IMG/VR virus record: IMGVR_UViG_3300026292_000003
Coordinates: 157,644 to 221,643 of that record
DNA length: 64,000 bases
DNA from: a virus
Direction: 5' to 3' (one strand)
Shown: in pieces, positions 50,369-58,699 of the stretch
How the letters are laid out: each line of letters begins with the position of its first letter
Position numbering within the stretch: the first letter of the stretch is position 1
Translations under genes and position numbers: made by a program
Notes under the pieces: generated by a model
Told to the model about the DNA's origin: nothing
What the model saw: the letters and a program-made list of their open reading frames with translations, nothing else
Database searches by the model: none

Positions 50369-50382
50369 TTAAAGTGTATAAT
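50354..50382 (+). promoter_or_regulatory. Sigma70 promoter for dsbA
   Basis: TTGACT (50354-50359), 17-bp spacer, TATAAT (50377-50382). Overlaps the end of the preceding gene. Confidence 0.85.
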
Positions 50383-50411
50383 TTATAAAATTAACAAAGG
50401 AGAATTTGCAT

Positions 50412-50669
50412 ATGAGTATTTCATTCAGTAATGATGATATAGAAAAACTTAAAAGGCTAATTCAAGAAGGTACTCAAGTCATGGGCGAAGTCGAAACCTT
50501 AAACGAGGGATTAAAAGACACCGTCAAGCATATTGCAGAAGAAATGGGAATCAAACCGGCTGTACTTACTAAAGCAATTAAGGTAGCACACAAAGGCGAG
50601 TTTGGTAAACATAGAGATGACTTTGATACTCTTGAGTCTATTTTGCATAGTGTCGGAAAAGACATCTAA
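50412..50669 (+). CDS. dsbA: DsbA-like dsDNA-binding late transcription regulator
   Basis: 85 residues from ATG 50412 (AAGGAG). Matches T4 DsbA along its length: DIEKLKRLIQEGTQVMGEVE, LKDTVKHIAEEMGIKPAVLT, KAIKVAHKGEFG. T4 DsbA binds double-stranded DNA and modulates late promoters. It fits the many late elements in this window. Early/middle promoter directly upstream; the radical SAM gene follows three bases later. Confidence 0.85.
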   Translation: MSISFSNDDIEKLKRLIQEGTQVMGEVETLNEGLKDTVKHIAEEMGIKPAVLTKAIKVAHKGEFGKHRDDFDTLESILHSVGKDI

Positions 50670-50672
50670 GTA

Positions 50673-51926
50673 GTGCAACAAAAAGATACCGCTTATATTC
50701 CTACTTCTGAAAATACATGGTGTGTCAGTCCTTGGACTGAGATTCATATTGATCAAGAAGGTGAGATGGTATTTTGCTGTCAAGCTAAAGACGTAGTAGG
50801 AAACGTCAAAACAGATAAAATCAAAGATATCTTTAATGGCATTGAATACAAAAAAGCCAGACAAATGACATTAACTAATGTCTGGCCTAAAGGATGCCAT
50901 TTATGTGAAAGAGCAGAAAAGGTTGTTAACCGAAGTATGCGATATCAACAACAAGAAACATATGACGGTAATTTAAATCCTGTAATACCAGACATTACAA
51001 AAAACTACAAAATACAAAAGTTTAAAATTGATTTCAGTAATCAATGTAATTTAAGATGTACGATGTGTGGTCCTAATAGAAGTACTGGCTGGTTCAAAGA
51101 TGCTAAAATGCTTATGAACTCTGACCTTACTAGAAAAGAAGTAGGTAGAGCAGTATACATTCAGCAAAAAGATGATACACTTCCATACAGTATAGAAAAT
51201 TATGGAATTCCTAGTAGTGTTGTAGATGATAATTTAGATGTTATATTAGATACCAAATTGATTGATATAAGTGGTGGAGAACCTTTTTATACGCCACAGT
51301 TCAAATATCTAGTAGATAAACTAGTAGAGCATAATTACAAAGGAAGATTAAAAGTTATTACAAATCTAACATTGTTAGATAAAGAGTATGTAGAAAAATT
51401 AAAAAATATTGATACAACATTAATTGTTAGTATGGACGCCGTTGGCGATTTATACGAATACGTGAGACCTAGTACACCATTTGGAAAATACAAAGGCAAA
51501 GATATACAAAACAAGATTATTGAATTAAAACACGATCACGGTTTTGATATGTCAATAAGTTATACACCACAACTGTTTAATGTATATAACATACAAGATT
51601 ATTTAGATTGGTTACAATTTGCTAAATTAGGATTGAAAAGTGAGTTTATGTTTAATGGACCTGTTGTTCATCCCAGATATTTAACTATAGCGGTACACCC
51701 AGATATGGATTACAAAATGAGACTTGCAGAAAGACTTGAAAAAGATTTTGGTAAAACTAATAGGTTAGATGGAATAATTAACCTATGTAAGAAACCAAGA
51801 GACGAAGAAGAATTAGACAACTGGAAGTTCTTCTGTAAAATCACAGAAATGCTTGACAAACATAGAAAAACAAGTATACTAAACTATATTCCGCAATTAG
51901 AAAAATACTGGGTTAAAAACGTATGA
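50673..51926 (+). CDS. Radical SAM protein with N-terminal SPASM/twitch-like Cys domain (copy 5)
   Basis: 417 residues from a GTG start. TWCVSPWTEIHIDQEG, VFCCQA and GCHLC form the N-terminal Cys set; then CNLRCTMC, ISGGEPFY and ITNLT. Same architecture as copies 1-4. Sandwiched between dsbA and DNA polymerase, overlapping the latter by 4 bases, so it is made with the replication genes. Substrate unknown. Confidence 0.8.
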   Translation: MQQKDTAYIPTSENTWCVSPWTEIHIDQEGEMVFCCQAKDVVGNVKTDKIKDIFNGIEYKKARQMTLTNVWPKGCHLCERAEKVVNRSMRYQQQETYDGNLNPVIPDITKNYKIQKFKIDFSNQCNLRCTMCGPNRSTGWFKDAKMLMNSDLTRKEVGRAVYIQQKDDTLPYSIENYGIPSSVVDDNLDVILDTKLIDISGGEPFYTPQFKYLVDKLVEHNYKGRLKVITNLTLLDKEYVEKLKNIDTTLIVSMDAVGDLYEYVRPSTPFGKYKGKDIQNKIIELKHDHGFDMSISYTPQLFNVYNIQDYLDWLQFAKLGLKSEFMFNGPVVHPRYLTIAVHPDMDYKMRLAERLEKDFGKTNRLDGIINLCKKPRDEEELDNWKFFCKITEMLDKHRKTSILNYIPQLEKYWVKNV

Positions 51927-54616
51927 GTTATGTAGACGCAATTCACAACAAAGAAAAAGATGTTGTACAGGTAGTTGAACGTGTAGATGGTAAACGTCAG
52001 TTCAAAGAAATTCCTGCAAAATACACATTTTATTATAAAGATGCACGTGGTAAATTTACTAGTATTTTTGGTGAAAAGTTAGAACGTGTAGTTTGTAATA
52101 CCAGTAAAAAATTCAACACAGAAAAGAAGATTAATGGGCACAAAGGTTTGTATGAAAGTGATGTAAATGTTATTTTTAAAACATTTGCTGAAAACTATGA
52201 TCCTAATGAAGTGCCAAAACTTAATATTGCATTTTTTGATATTGAGACTGACTTTAATAAAGAAATGGGATTTGCTGAACCTAGTGATCCTTTTAATCCT
52301 ATAACTGCTATTAGTTTACATTGTAATTGGCTTGATACAACTATATGTCTTGCAATTGGTCCTAAAACTATGAGCTTTGATGAAGCACAGGCAGTAACTA
52401 ACAAGTTTGAAAATACTATACTATTTAGAACTGAAAAAGAACTACTTGAAGCATTCCTTGACTTAATTGATGATGCTGATATATTAAGTGGTTGGAACAG
52501 TGAAGGTTTTGATATTCCTTATATGGTTAATCGTGTTGCTAAAGTAATGAGTAAAAGTCATACACGTAAATTTTGTCTTTGGGATAAAATGCCTAAAGAA
52601 AGAAGGTTTGAAAGATATGGTGCAGAACAACAAACATTTGATTTAATTGGTCGTGTACATTTAGACTATATGGAATTATATCGTAAGTACACATATCACG
52701 AAATGCATAGTTATAGTTTAGATGCTATTGGTGAATATGAACTAGGCGATCGTAAAGTAGAATATGATGGTACGTTAGACCAGCTATACAACAATGACTT
52801 TGAAAAGTTTATTGCATATTCTAGGCAAGACGTTGAACTACTTGTTAAGCTAGATGCTAAACTACAATTTATTGATTTGGCAAACGTATTAGCACATTCT
52901 AATACTGTACTACTTCAAACAACAATGGGTGCGGTTGCACAAACAGATCAAGCTATTATTAATGAAGCACATAGGCAAGGACTTATTGTTCCTGATAAAA
53001 GATATGATAAAGATACTACACAGGCCGCAGGTGCATATGTTGCTAATCCTAAAAAAGGTATGCATAAGTGGGTTGGTAGTATTGACTTGAACAGTCTATA
53101 TCCTAGTATCTTACGTAGTGGTAATATGAGTACGGAAACTATTATTGGTCAAGTGCGACATACATATACACAAGAAATGATCGAGAATGCAAAAACTGTA
53201 GCAGAGGCCTGGGAAGGAAGATTTGCTACACATGAATATGAAAAAGTTATGGAAAAAGATATAGTTGAAAAGCTACATCTTGATTTTGAAAATGGTGATA
53301 GTTTTGAAGCAACCGGTGCAGAAATATATGAATTAATTTTTAATAGTGGGCAACCTTGGATTATTAGTGCTAATGGTACAATATTCAGTTATGAGAAAAA
53401 AGGTGTTATTCCTGGTTTGCTAGAACGTTGGTATGCTGAACGTAAAGAGCTACAAGCAAAAGCACGTGAAGCTAGAGCAGAAGGCGGAGATGCATTTGCA
53501 TTTTGGGATAAACGACAACTTGTTAAAAAGATTAACTTAAACAGTTTGTATGGTGCATTATTAAATCCTGGTAGTAGATTCTTTGATAGTAGATTAGGGC
53601 AAAGTACAACATTAACAGGTAGAGTTATTGCAAGACATATGGCGGCAGAGCTTAACAAAGTTATTGCAGGTGAATATGATTATATGGGTAAAGCTATTGT
53701 TTATGGTGATACAGACTCAACTTATTTTAGTGCATATCCTGTTTTAAAAGAACAGATTAAAAAAGGTGAAATTAATTGGGATAGAGATAATATTATTTCA
53801 TACTATGATGCAGTATGTGAAGAAGTTAATAAAACATTTCCTGCATTTATGAATAAAACATTTCATACTACCTTAGAGCTAGGTCAAATAATTGCGGCTG
53901 GTAGAGAAATGGTAGGAAGTAGTGGAATCTTTATTACTAAAAAACGTTATGCAATGTTAGTATTTGATAACGAAGGTAAACGTGAAGATGTAGATGGTAA
54001 AGCTGGCTATATTAAAGCTATGGGGTTAGATCTTAAACGTAGTGATACGCCACCTTGGATGCAAGACTTTCTTAAAAACATTTTACTAGATGTACTTACA
54101 GGTAGTGAAGAAAATGAGATAATTGATAAAATTATTGAGTTTCGTAAAGAATATAGAGAAAAGCCTAGTTGGCAAAAAGGTAGTCCTAAACGTGTTAACA
54201 ATTTGACTGCATATAGAGGTAAGATGGATAGATATGATAGAGATAGAAAGAAAGCACATGACACAGGTAAAAGTGTAAAAGACATTAAAAAGCCTCCTAT
54301 GCCAGGTCACGTAACTGCGGCACTAAATTGGAATAAGCTAAGACAGATCAATAGCGATAGTTATGCAGTAGAAATTACTGATGGTATGAAAACTATTGTA
54401 TGTAGGCTTAAAGATAATCCAATGGGTATGACAAGTGTTGGTTATCCTACAGATGAAACACGTTTGCCAGAATGGTTTAAAGAATTACCATTTGATGATG
54501 ATCATATGGAATCCGTAGTAGTTACTAAAAAGCTAGAAAATCTACTAGGTGTGCTAAATTGGGACCTAGATAAAGCCGCGGCAAAAAACACATTTAACAG
54601 TTTATTTGAGTTTTAA
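51923..54616 (+). CDS. 43: DNA polymerase, family B (T4 gp43 type)
   Basis: 897 residues (T4 gp43 is 898). Exonuclease I FFDIETDF, Exo II NSEGFDIPY, Exo III region YSRQDVELL. Polymerase motif A SIDLNSLYPSILRS, motif B KKINLNSLYGALLN, motif C VYGDTDSTYF. All metal and proofreading acids are present. The C-terminal NTFNSLFEF resembles the clamp-binding tail of gp43. Replicates the phage genome with a gp45 clamp not seen in this window. Confidence 0.95.
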   Translation: MSYVDAIHNKEKDVVQVVERVDGKRQFKEIPAKYTFYYKDARGKFTSIFGEKLERVVCNTSKKFNTEKKINGHKGLYESDVNVIFKTFAENYDPNEVPKLNIAFFDIETDFNKEMGFAEPSDPFNPITAISLHCNWLDTTICLAIGPKTMSFDEAQAVTNKFENTILFRTEKELLEAFLDLIDDADILSGWNSEGFDIPYMVNRVAKVMSKSHTRKFCLWDKMPKERRFERYGAEQQTFDLIGRVHLDYMELYRKYTYHEMHSYSLDAIGEYELGDRKVEYDGTLDQLYNNDFEKFIAYSRQDVELLVKLDAKLQFIDLANVLAHSNTVLLQTTMGAVAQTDQAIINEAHRQGLIVPDKRYDKDTTQAAGAYVANPKKGMHKWVGSIDLNSLYPSILRSGNMSTETIIGQVRHTYTQEMIENAKTVAEAWEGRFATHEYEKVMEKDIVEKLHLDFENGDSFEATGAEIYELIFNSGQPWIISANGTIFSYEKKGVIPGLLERWYAERKELQAKAREARAEGGDAFAFWDKRQLVKKINLNSLYGALLNPGSRFFDSRLGQSTTLTGRVIARHMAAELNKVIAGEYDYMGKAIVYGDTDSTYFSAYPVLKEQIKKGEINWDRDNIISYYDAVCEEVNKTFPAFMNKTFHTTLELGQIIAAGREMVGSSGIFITKKRYAMLVFDNEGKREDVDGKAGYIKAMGLDLKRSDTPPWMQDFLKNILLDVLTGSEENEIIDKIIEFRKEYREKPSWQKGSPKRVNNLTAYRGKMDRYDRDRKKAHDTGKSVKDIKKPPMPGHVTAALNWNKLRQINSDSYAVEITDGMKTIVCRLKDNPMGMTSVGYPTDETRLPEWFKELPFDDDHMESVVVTKKLENLLGVLNWDLDKAAAKNTFNSLFEF

Positions 54617-54641
54617 CACTCATAGGTTGCACAACTTTCTA

Positions 54642-54670
54642 TTGACAAAACCAGTTAATTAACTTATTAT
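54642..54670 (+). promoter_or_regulatory. Sigma70 promoter
   Basis: TTGACA (54642-54647), 17-bp spacer, TATTAT (54665-54670). An ATG at 54679 lies very close to the predicted start point. Confidence 0.75.
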
Positions 54671-54702
54671 ATTACTTTATGATAATATATCGTAAATATT
54701 AT

Positions 54703-55254
54703 ATGCAGAAGGCGTTAATATTTTTAGTATTTACATTGTTTTCATTCAACGTAAATGCGACTGAAATAACCAACAATGAGTTCGCTAAAAGAATTAGCAA
54801 GTGTGTTAGTTCAATTTATGCAGATGCTGAACAATATCCAAAACACAAACAAATTCCACTAGAACTAGTAATTGCACAGGCCGCACACGAATCAGCTTGG
54901 GGTAAAAGCAGGTTTGCAGTAGAAGGTAATGCATTATTTGGTGTAAGAACTTGGGATGAGAACGTCCCACATATAAAAGCTAAAGGAGCACCAGATGCAG
55001 AATGGGGTGTTAAAACATATAGAAATTGGTGCGATTCTGTAGCAGATTATATTAGAATATTAAATAACCATCCAGCATATGAACAATTCAGAGAAGAGCT
55101 AGATTTTCAATACAAAACACTAGGTAAAGCAGAAGCCATTACATTAGTGCAATACTTAGAAGCTTGGAGTGAGCAAGGACAACAGTATATTCACCTACTT
55201 CAAAGCATAATTCAGTCATTATATCAGCAAGATTTCTTCAAAAATATCAAATAA
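54703..55254 (+). CDS. Secreted glucosaminidase-like wall hydrolase (Bax-like)
   Basis: 183 residues from ATG 54703, or 191 from ATG 54679. Signal peptide MQKALIFLVFTLFSFNVNA, then LELVIAQAAHESAWGKSRFA with the catalytic Glu and GNALFGVRTW, the pattern of the GH73/Bax family. NHPAYEQFR and a C-terminal helix follow. The signal peptide means it can reach the periplasm without a holin, so it may remodel the wall before lysis. The start choice is uncertain because neither ATG has a ribosome site. Confidence 0.75.
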   Translation: MQKALIFLVFTLFSFNVNATEITNNEFAKRISKCVSSIYADAEQYPKHKQIPLELVIAQAAHESAWGKSRFAVEGNALFGVRTWDENVPHIKAKGAPDAEWGVKTYRNWCDSVADYIRILNNHPAYEQFREELDFQYKTLGKAEAITLVQYLEAWSEQGQQYIHLLQSIIQSLYQQDFFKNIK

Positions 55255-55270
55255 TTTTCAAAAAAGATTA

Positions 55271-55297
55271 AAAACCCTTGATTTTACTGGGTTTTTT
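55271..55297 (+). terminator. Intrinsic terminator
   Basis: AAAACCC and GGGTTTT stem around an 11-base loop, with a T-run, 17 bases after the glucosaminidase stop. Confidence 0.8.
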
Positions 55298-55311
55298 ATT
55301 GGTAAAAAAGG

Positions 55312-55340
55312 TTGACTTTTATACCAAGATGTCTTACAAT
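55312..55340 (+). promoter_or_regulatory. Sigma70 promoter with shared spacer element
   Basis: TTGACT (55312-55317), 17-bp spacer, TACAAT (55335-55340). ACCAAGATGTCTTA (55323-55336) in the spacer is repeated exactly at the promoter at 56576. Confidence 0.85.
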
Positions 55341-55375
55341 ATATACATAATTAGAAAAAAGGAGAAATATAAATT

Positions 55376-55705
55376 ATGATGTTTAAAAAAGAAAACTTTG
55401 AATATGATGGTATGTACTTAATGTATAATCTTAAGCCTGGTCAACATTATGGTAACAATGAATTTGTTGCTAGATTTAAATATGTTAAATTTGCAGGTGC
55501 TTTTAAAAACTTCTTAATTAAGCATTTTACTACTGATGAATATTTTGGTAGATATAAAGCAGGTGAAAGCCCATTAGATATTTTAGAATCTAAAGGTTTT
55601 GTTACACCACAAGCTAAAAAACTTTGTAAAAAGCATGATATGGTTCCTAGCAAAGAAAACTATATGAAATGTATTAAAATTGAAATGGAAAGAAGAGGAC
55701 TTTAA
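55376..55705 (+). CDS. Unknown early-type protein
   Basis: 109 residues, leader with AAAGGAG. Compact and basic-aromatic: FKKENFEYDGMYLMYNLKPG, FKNFLIKHFTTDEYFGRYKA and a helical end (MKCIKIEMERRGL). No family recognised. First gene of the early-type small-gene run. Confidence 0.6.
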   Translation: MMFKKENFEYDGMYLMYNLKPGQHYGNNEFVARFKYVKFAGAFKNFLIKHFTTDEYFGRYKAGESPLDILESKGFVTPQAKKLCKKHDMVPSKENYMKCIKIEMERRGL

Positions 55706-55707
55706 TA

Positions 55708-56232
55708 ATGAACGCACTAGTTTCACATATCGAATCAAAAAATGCAGAAATGCAGAAGTGGATTGATGAAGATCCAAAAAATAGGTTTGGTGGTATGCTA
55801 GTTACTGATCCTGCACATTGGGCAGAGTATAAAATCTATACACCTGCTGAATTAGACAGGTATTTAGATGAAACTACTCTTTACGAGATGGTTTCTTATT
55901 GTACTAGCAAGAGTTATGCTAGACACGTTGTTGCTAATACTGATGGTATGAGTGATGAAGAATTTAAAAAAGAAATGGACTATTGGTCTAAAGAATCTGA
56001 TGCTCATTCTATAGAAGAAGCAGAAGCTGAAAAAATTAATATCAAAGAATTTGAAGATAGAGTTACTGACACTATTAAATCAGGTGCAGGTAATAGGGAA
56101 ACTGCATTACGTTGGATAATGCAGGCTGAGAATATGGAAGATGAACATGACGCAGGTTATATTTGTTATTGTTTAAATTTGCCATATTCTTATGAGAAAG
56201 AATTTCAACCATTAATTAAGAGGGTTGCATAA
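55708..56232 (+). CDS. Unknown acidic early-type protein
   Basis: 174 residues. Helical and acidic (ESKNAEMQKWIDEDPKNRFG; EEAEAEKINIKEFEDRVTDT), with WIMQAENMEDEHDAGYICYC near the end. Cotranscribed with 55376. No known domain. Stop overlaps the next ATG by one base. Confidence 0.6.
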   Translation: MNALVSHIESKNAEMQKWIDEDPKNRFGGMLVTDPAHWAEYKIYTPAELDRYLDETTLYEMVSYCTSKSYARHVVANTDGMSDEEFKKEMDYWSKESDAHSIEEAEAEKINIKEFEDRVTDTIKSGAGNRETALRWIMQAENMEDEHDAGYICYCLNLPYSYEKEFQPLIKRVA

Positions 56233-56330
56233 TGGGTAATTGGATTAAAAACTTTTTAGATGGATTAGCAATAAGAGTTTTTTGGTTTATTATCTTTGTA
56301 ATCTTCTGTATGATATTTCAACCATTTTAA
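56232..56330 (+). CDS. 32-residue single-TM peptide
   Basis: TAATG overlap with the previous gene. MGNWIKNFLDGLAIRVFWFI, then IFVIFCMIFQPF: amphipathic start plus one membrane helix. Likely a membrane microprotein; function unknown. Confidence 0.55.
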   Translation: MGNWIKNFLDGLAIRVFWFIIFVIFCMIFQPF

Positions 56331-56339
56331 AAAATAATT

Positions 56340-56579
56340 ATGGAAAAGCTAGGTATTGATATTTTAAAAGAATTAGGAATGGGTCCATTAGATAGAGGAC
56401 ATGGTAGTCCATACGACAGAGGTCGTGCAGATAGTTACTATAGACGTAGCAAAAGACCCCATTATAGGCTGGGTCAAGTAGAAATAGATGAAAAAAATAT
56501 GACCCAAGAAGAAAAAAGCCAGTATTTACAAGGGTTTTTGGACAATGAAAAAGACGGTGATTTTAAAGATTTTGGTTGA
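56340..56579 (+). CDS. Small phage protein with DRGRADSYYRR motif
   Basis: 79 residues. Central GSPYDRGRADSYYRRSKRPH is an unusual Gly/Arg/Tyr/His-rich motif that I associate with small proteins of T4-like marine phages. The C-terminus is acidic (QYLQGFLDNEKDGDFKDFG). Function unknown. Confidence 0.6.
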   Translation: MEKLGIDILKELGMGPLDRGHGSPYDRGRADSYYRRSKRPHYRLGQVEIDEKNMTQEEKSQYLQGFLDNEKDGDFKDFG

Positions 56580-56604
56580 CAAATTAACCAAGATGTCTTA
56601 TTAT
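56576..56604 (+). promoter_or_regulatory. Sigma70 promoter with shared spacer element
   Basis: TTGACA (56576-56581), 17-bp spacer, TATTAT (56599-56604) or an overlapping TATAAT at 56602. Spacer holds the same ACCAAGATGTCTTA (56587-56600) as at 55323. Confidence 0.85.
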
Positions 56605-56636
56605 AATAGTATAGTTAGAAACAAAGGAGAAAATAT

Positions 56637-56885
56637 ATGATACACAGTTTGTTAGAAATGGAATTTAATAAAGCAGTTAACGATTCTGACAACAAAAACG
56701 AAGACGGTTCTATTAATTGGAACTTTGTTGATTCAGATTGTTATATGAGTGGTGTTCCAAAACTATACAAAAACGATGCTGAGTATTATGCAGATTGGAA
56801 TGATTTAGCAGATAAGTTTGAAGCTAAATCTTCAACAGTTGACTTTGATCAAACTTCATTTAATTTTAACCAGGAGGACAAATAA
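56637..56885 (+). CDS. Small acidic early-type protein
   Basis: 82 residues, ribosome site AAAGGAG. Very acidic with many Asn/Asp/Tyr (NDSDNKNEDGSINWNF; YKNDAEYYADWNDLADKFEA). DNA mimicry is a possibility from charge only. No family recognised. Confidence 0.6.
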   Translation: MIHSLLEMEFNKAVNDSDNKNEDGSINWNFVDSDCYMSGVPKLYKNDAEYYADWNDLADKFEAKSSTVDFDQTSFNFNQEDK

Positions 56886-56886
56886 T

Positions 56887-57171
56887 ATGACGCCGGAACT
56901 TAAAAATGCAATTGATGCATTGAGAAAAATCAATAGCACTTCAGACATGAGCGAACTTGCTGATGCTTGGAAACTTCATTCAAGATATATTGGATCTCAA
57001 AATAAAAGAGGTCTTAAAATTGGTGATATGATTGAATGGGAATATAGAGGTAACATTAAGCAGGGTGAAATTGTTAAAATTAATCCTACTACTACTGTAA
57101 TTAAAGGTGAGTTTGATATTAGAACTAGAATTTCAAATTCATTAATTAAAGGTAAAGTGGAGGTTGCTTAA
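56887..57171 (+). CDS. Small protein with SH3/KOW-like barrel
   Basis: 94 residues from ATG 56887 (AGGAGG upstream). Helical N-terminus (AIDALRKINSTSDMSELADA), then IGDMIEWEYRGNIKQGEIVK and TTTVIKGEF, a small beta barrel. Might bind nucleic acid or a host protein. Overlaps the next start by one base. Confidence 0.6.
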   Translation: MTPELKNAIDALRKINSTSDMSELADAWKLHSRYIGSQNKRGLKIGDMIEWEYRGNIKQGEIVKINPTTTVIKGEFDIRTRISNSLIKGKVEVA

Positions 57172-57374
57172 TGTCGCAGACTAAAAATATGTATTGGGAC
57201 GAAGCTGAAAAGGCTTTGGATGTTTTAAAGGCAAAAAAAGATGCAGGCGAAAGTATTGAGAGTATCGTTGCATTTGCTAAAGAACAGAATGTTGCTTGGG
57301 GTCTAGTTGGTTTTGATACTGACTATCCAAGTGAGCTTGAAGATCAACTTACTGAATGGTTACAGGAGGCCTAA
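57171..57374 (+). CDS. Small acidic helical protein
   Basis: 67 residues. Helical (YWDEAEKALDVLKAKKDAGE; ESIVAFAKEQNVAWGLVGF), ending in an acidic helix. TAATG overlap upstream; AGGAGG inside its end serves the next gene. Function unknown. Confidence 0.6.
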   Translation: MSQTKNMYWDEAEKALDVLKAKKDAGESIESIVAFAKEQNVAWGLVGFDTDYPSELEDQLTEWLQEA

Positions 57375-57379
57375 ACAGA

Positions 57380-58051
57380 ATGAACTTTATAATGAAAGCT
57401 ATTAGTAATCTTTTTACTGGCATATGCATTTTAGGAATTGCCTTCTTTGCATTAAACTATCCACCTACAGAAGTTAAAGCTGATACAACAGGTGTATTGC
57501 CTGATTATGAGGTAGTGGATATTGAACAACATAAATTTATAATGGATACTGAACTAGTTAAATATACAAAGAAAGATGTTGCTTGTTTAGTAGAGAATAT
57601 GTACTTTGAAGCACGTAGTGACGGGTATGCAGGTATGTATGCAGTAACAATGGTAGTTATGAACCGTGTTGCTGATAAGAGATATCCAAATACAGTTTGT
57701 GGTGTTATACAACAAGGTCCTACTAGAGAGTCTTGGAAAACACGTGGTAAAGATGTTGCAGATAGTGAACGTAAATATTGGCCAATTAAAAACAGATGTC
57801 AGTTTAGCTGGTACTGTGATGGTAAAAAAGATGTAATGTATAACGAAGAAGCAGTACATTTGGCTACAGATATTGCCCTACTTGTTTTAGACATAAGTAC
57901 TAATAGATTAGGTGATACAACATTCCTGGTTGATATAACAGAAGGTAGTACACATTATCATACCAACTATGTTAATCCTAAATGGAAGAACGATAGAGGA
58001 ATGGCTAGAATCACTAGTGTAGGAACACACATATTTTATAGGTGGAACTAA
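57380..58051 (+). CDS. Cell wall hydrolase, SleB/CwlJ family
   Basis: 223 residues from ATG 57380 (AGGAGG). N-terminal membrane anchor or signal (LFTGICILGIAFFALNY). Hydrolase_2 core: CLVENMYFEARSDGYAGMYA, VMNRVADKRYPNTVCGVIQQ, CQFSWYCDG and THYHTNYVNPKW, including the catalytic Glu of FEAR. Predicted lytic activity on peptidoglycan in the periplasm. It stands in an early-type operon, unlike the M15 endolysin, so it may loosen the wall during infection. Confidence 0.85.
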   Translation: MNFIMKAISNLFTGICILGIAFFALNYPPTEVKADTTGVLPDYEVVDIEQHKFIMDTELVKYTKKDVACLVENMYFEARSDGYAGMYAVTMVVMNRVADKRYPNTVCGVIQQGPTRESWKTRGKDVADSERKYWPIKNRCQFSWYCDGKKDVMYNEEAVHLATDIALLVLDISTNRLGDTTFLVDITEGSTHYHTNYVNPKWKNDRGMARITSVGTHIFYRWN

Positions 58052-58053
58052 AG

Positions 58054-58245
58054 ATGGCTGAATGGCTACTAGTATTAGTATTAGCAACCTCAACAGGAGA
58101 TATTAAAGCTCATACGGTTGCTAATTTTAACACCGTTGCAGAATGTACTGACGCAATGGTTACAGTAGGAAAAGAAGGTCCTGCTATAGATGAACCACAA
58201 AACGTTGTTGTAGTTTGTCTAGAAAAAGGAAAGGACGATGAATAA
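58054..58245 (+). CDS. Small probably exported protein with paired Cys
   Basis: 63 residues from ATG 58054. Short hydrophobic start (MAEWLLVLVLATSTG), then FNTVAECTDAMVTV and VVVVCLEK. Same layout as 10617-10850. Possibly periplasmic with one disulfide. Confidence 0.55.
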   Translation: MAEWLLVLVLATSTGDIKAHTVANFNTVAECTDAMVTVGKEGPAIDEPQNVVVVCLEKGKDDE

Positions 58246-58343
58246 TGGAAGATATGTTTTTAATAAGTGATTGGGAATTAATCGGATATATGACTCTTTT
58301 TTCTGTATGCTTTTTATTCTGGTTATGGTGGACAGGCAAGTGA
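58245..58343 (+). CDS. 32-residue single-TM peptide
   Basis: TAATG overlap with the preceding gene. Acidic start (MEDMFLISDWE), then a membrane helix (MTLFSVCFLFWLWW). Its TGA overlaps the next GTG. Membrane microprotein of unknown role. Confidence 0.55.
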   Translation: MEDMFLISDWELIGYMTLFSVCFLFWLWWTGK

Positions 58344-58543
58344 GTAAAAAGAAAACAAAAAAAATAAAAAAAGTAAAAGACCATGAGCTACTACAGGCAA
58401 ATAATTATTTGAAACTTGGAAAAAGAGTAGATGCTTTAGAAGTTAAAATTGATAAACTTGCTAATATGATAGACGAGCATATTAGAATTTTTGATACACC
58501 AGGGCCAATCAAGAGAATTTGGCAAAAACTCTTAGGAGAATAA
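58340..58543 (+). CDS. Small basic coiled-coil protein, GTG start
   Basis: 67 residues from GTG 58340 in a GTGA overlap. Lys-rich start (SKKKTKKIKKVK) then a coiled coil (LKLGKRVDALEVKIDKLANM) and a short tail. Start chosen because upstream codons belong to the TM peptide's region in another frame. Function unknown. Confidence 0.5.
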   Translation: MSKKKTKKIKKVKDHELLQANNYLKLGKRVDALEVKIDKLANMIDEHIRIFDTPGPIKRIWQKLLGE

Positions 58544-58546
58544 TAA

Positions 58547-58699
58547 GTGAAACAATGGATTAGCAAAGACAAATATGAAGATTGGGCAACTGTTATTAGA
58601 ACAGAACAAGTTCCAGTCGCTAGGGTAATTCAAGTAATGGAAGAGAACCCAACATTTGCAGAATGGTATAGAAAAACTTATCTGAATGAAACTTCGTGA
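58547..58699 (+). CDS. Small protein, GTG start
   Basis: 50 residues, ribosome site TAGGAG. WISKDKYEDWATVIRTEQVP, then VARVIQVMEENPTFAEWY: helical, with aromatic residues. Overlaps the SGNH hydrolase start by 14 bases. No family recognised. Confidence 0.5.
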   Translation: MKQWISKDKYEDWATVIRTEQVPVARVIQVMEENPTFAEWYRKTYLNETS

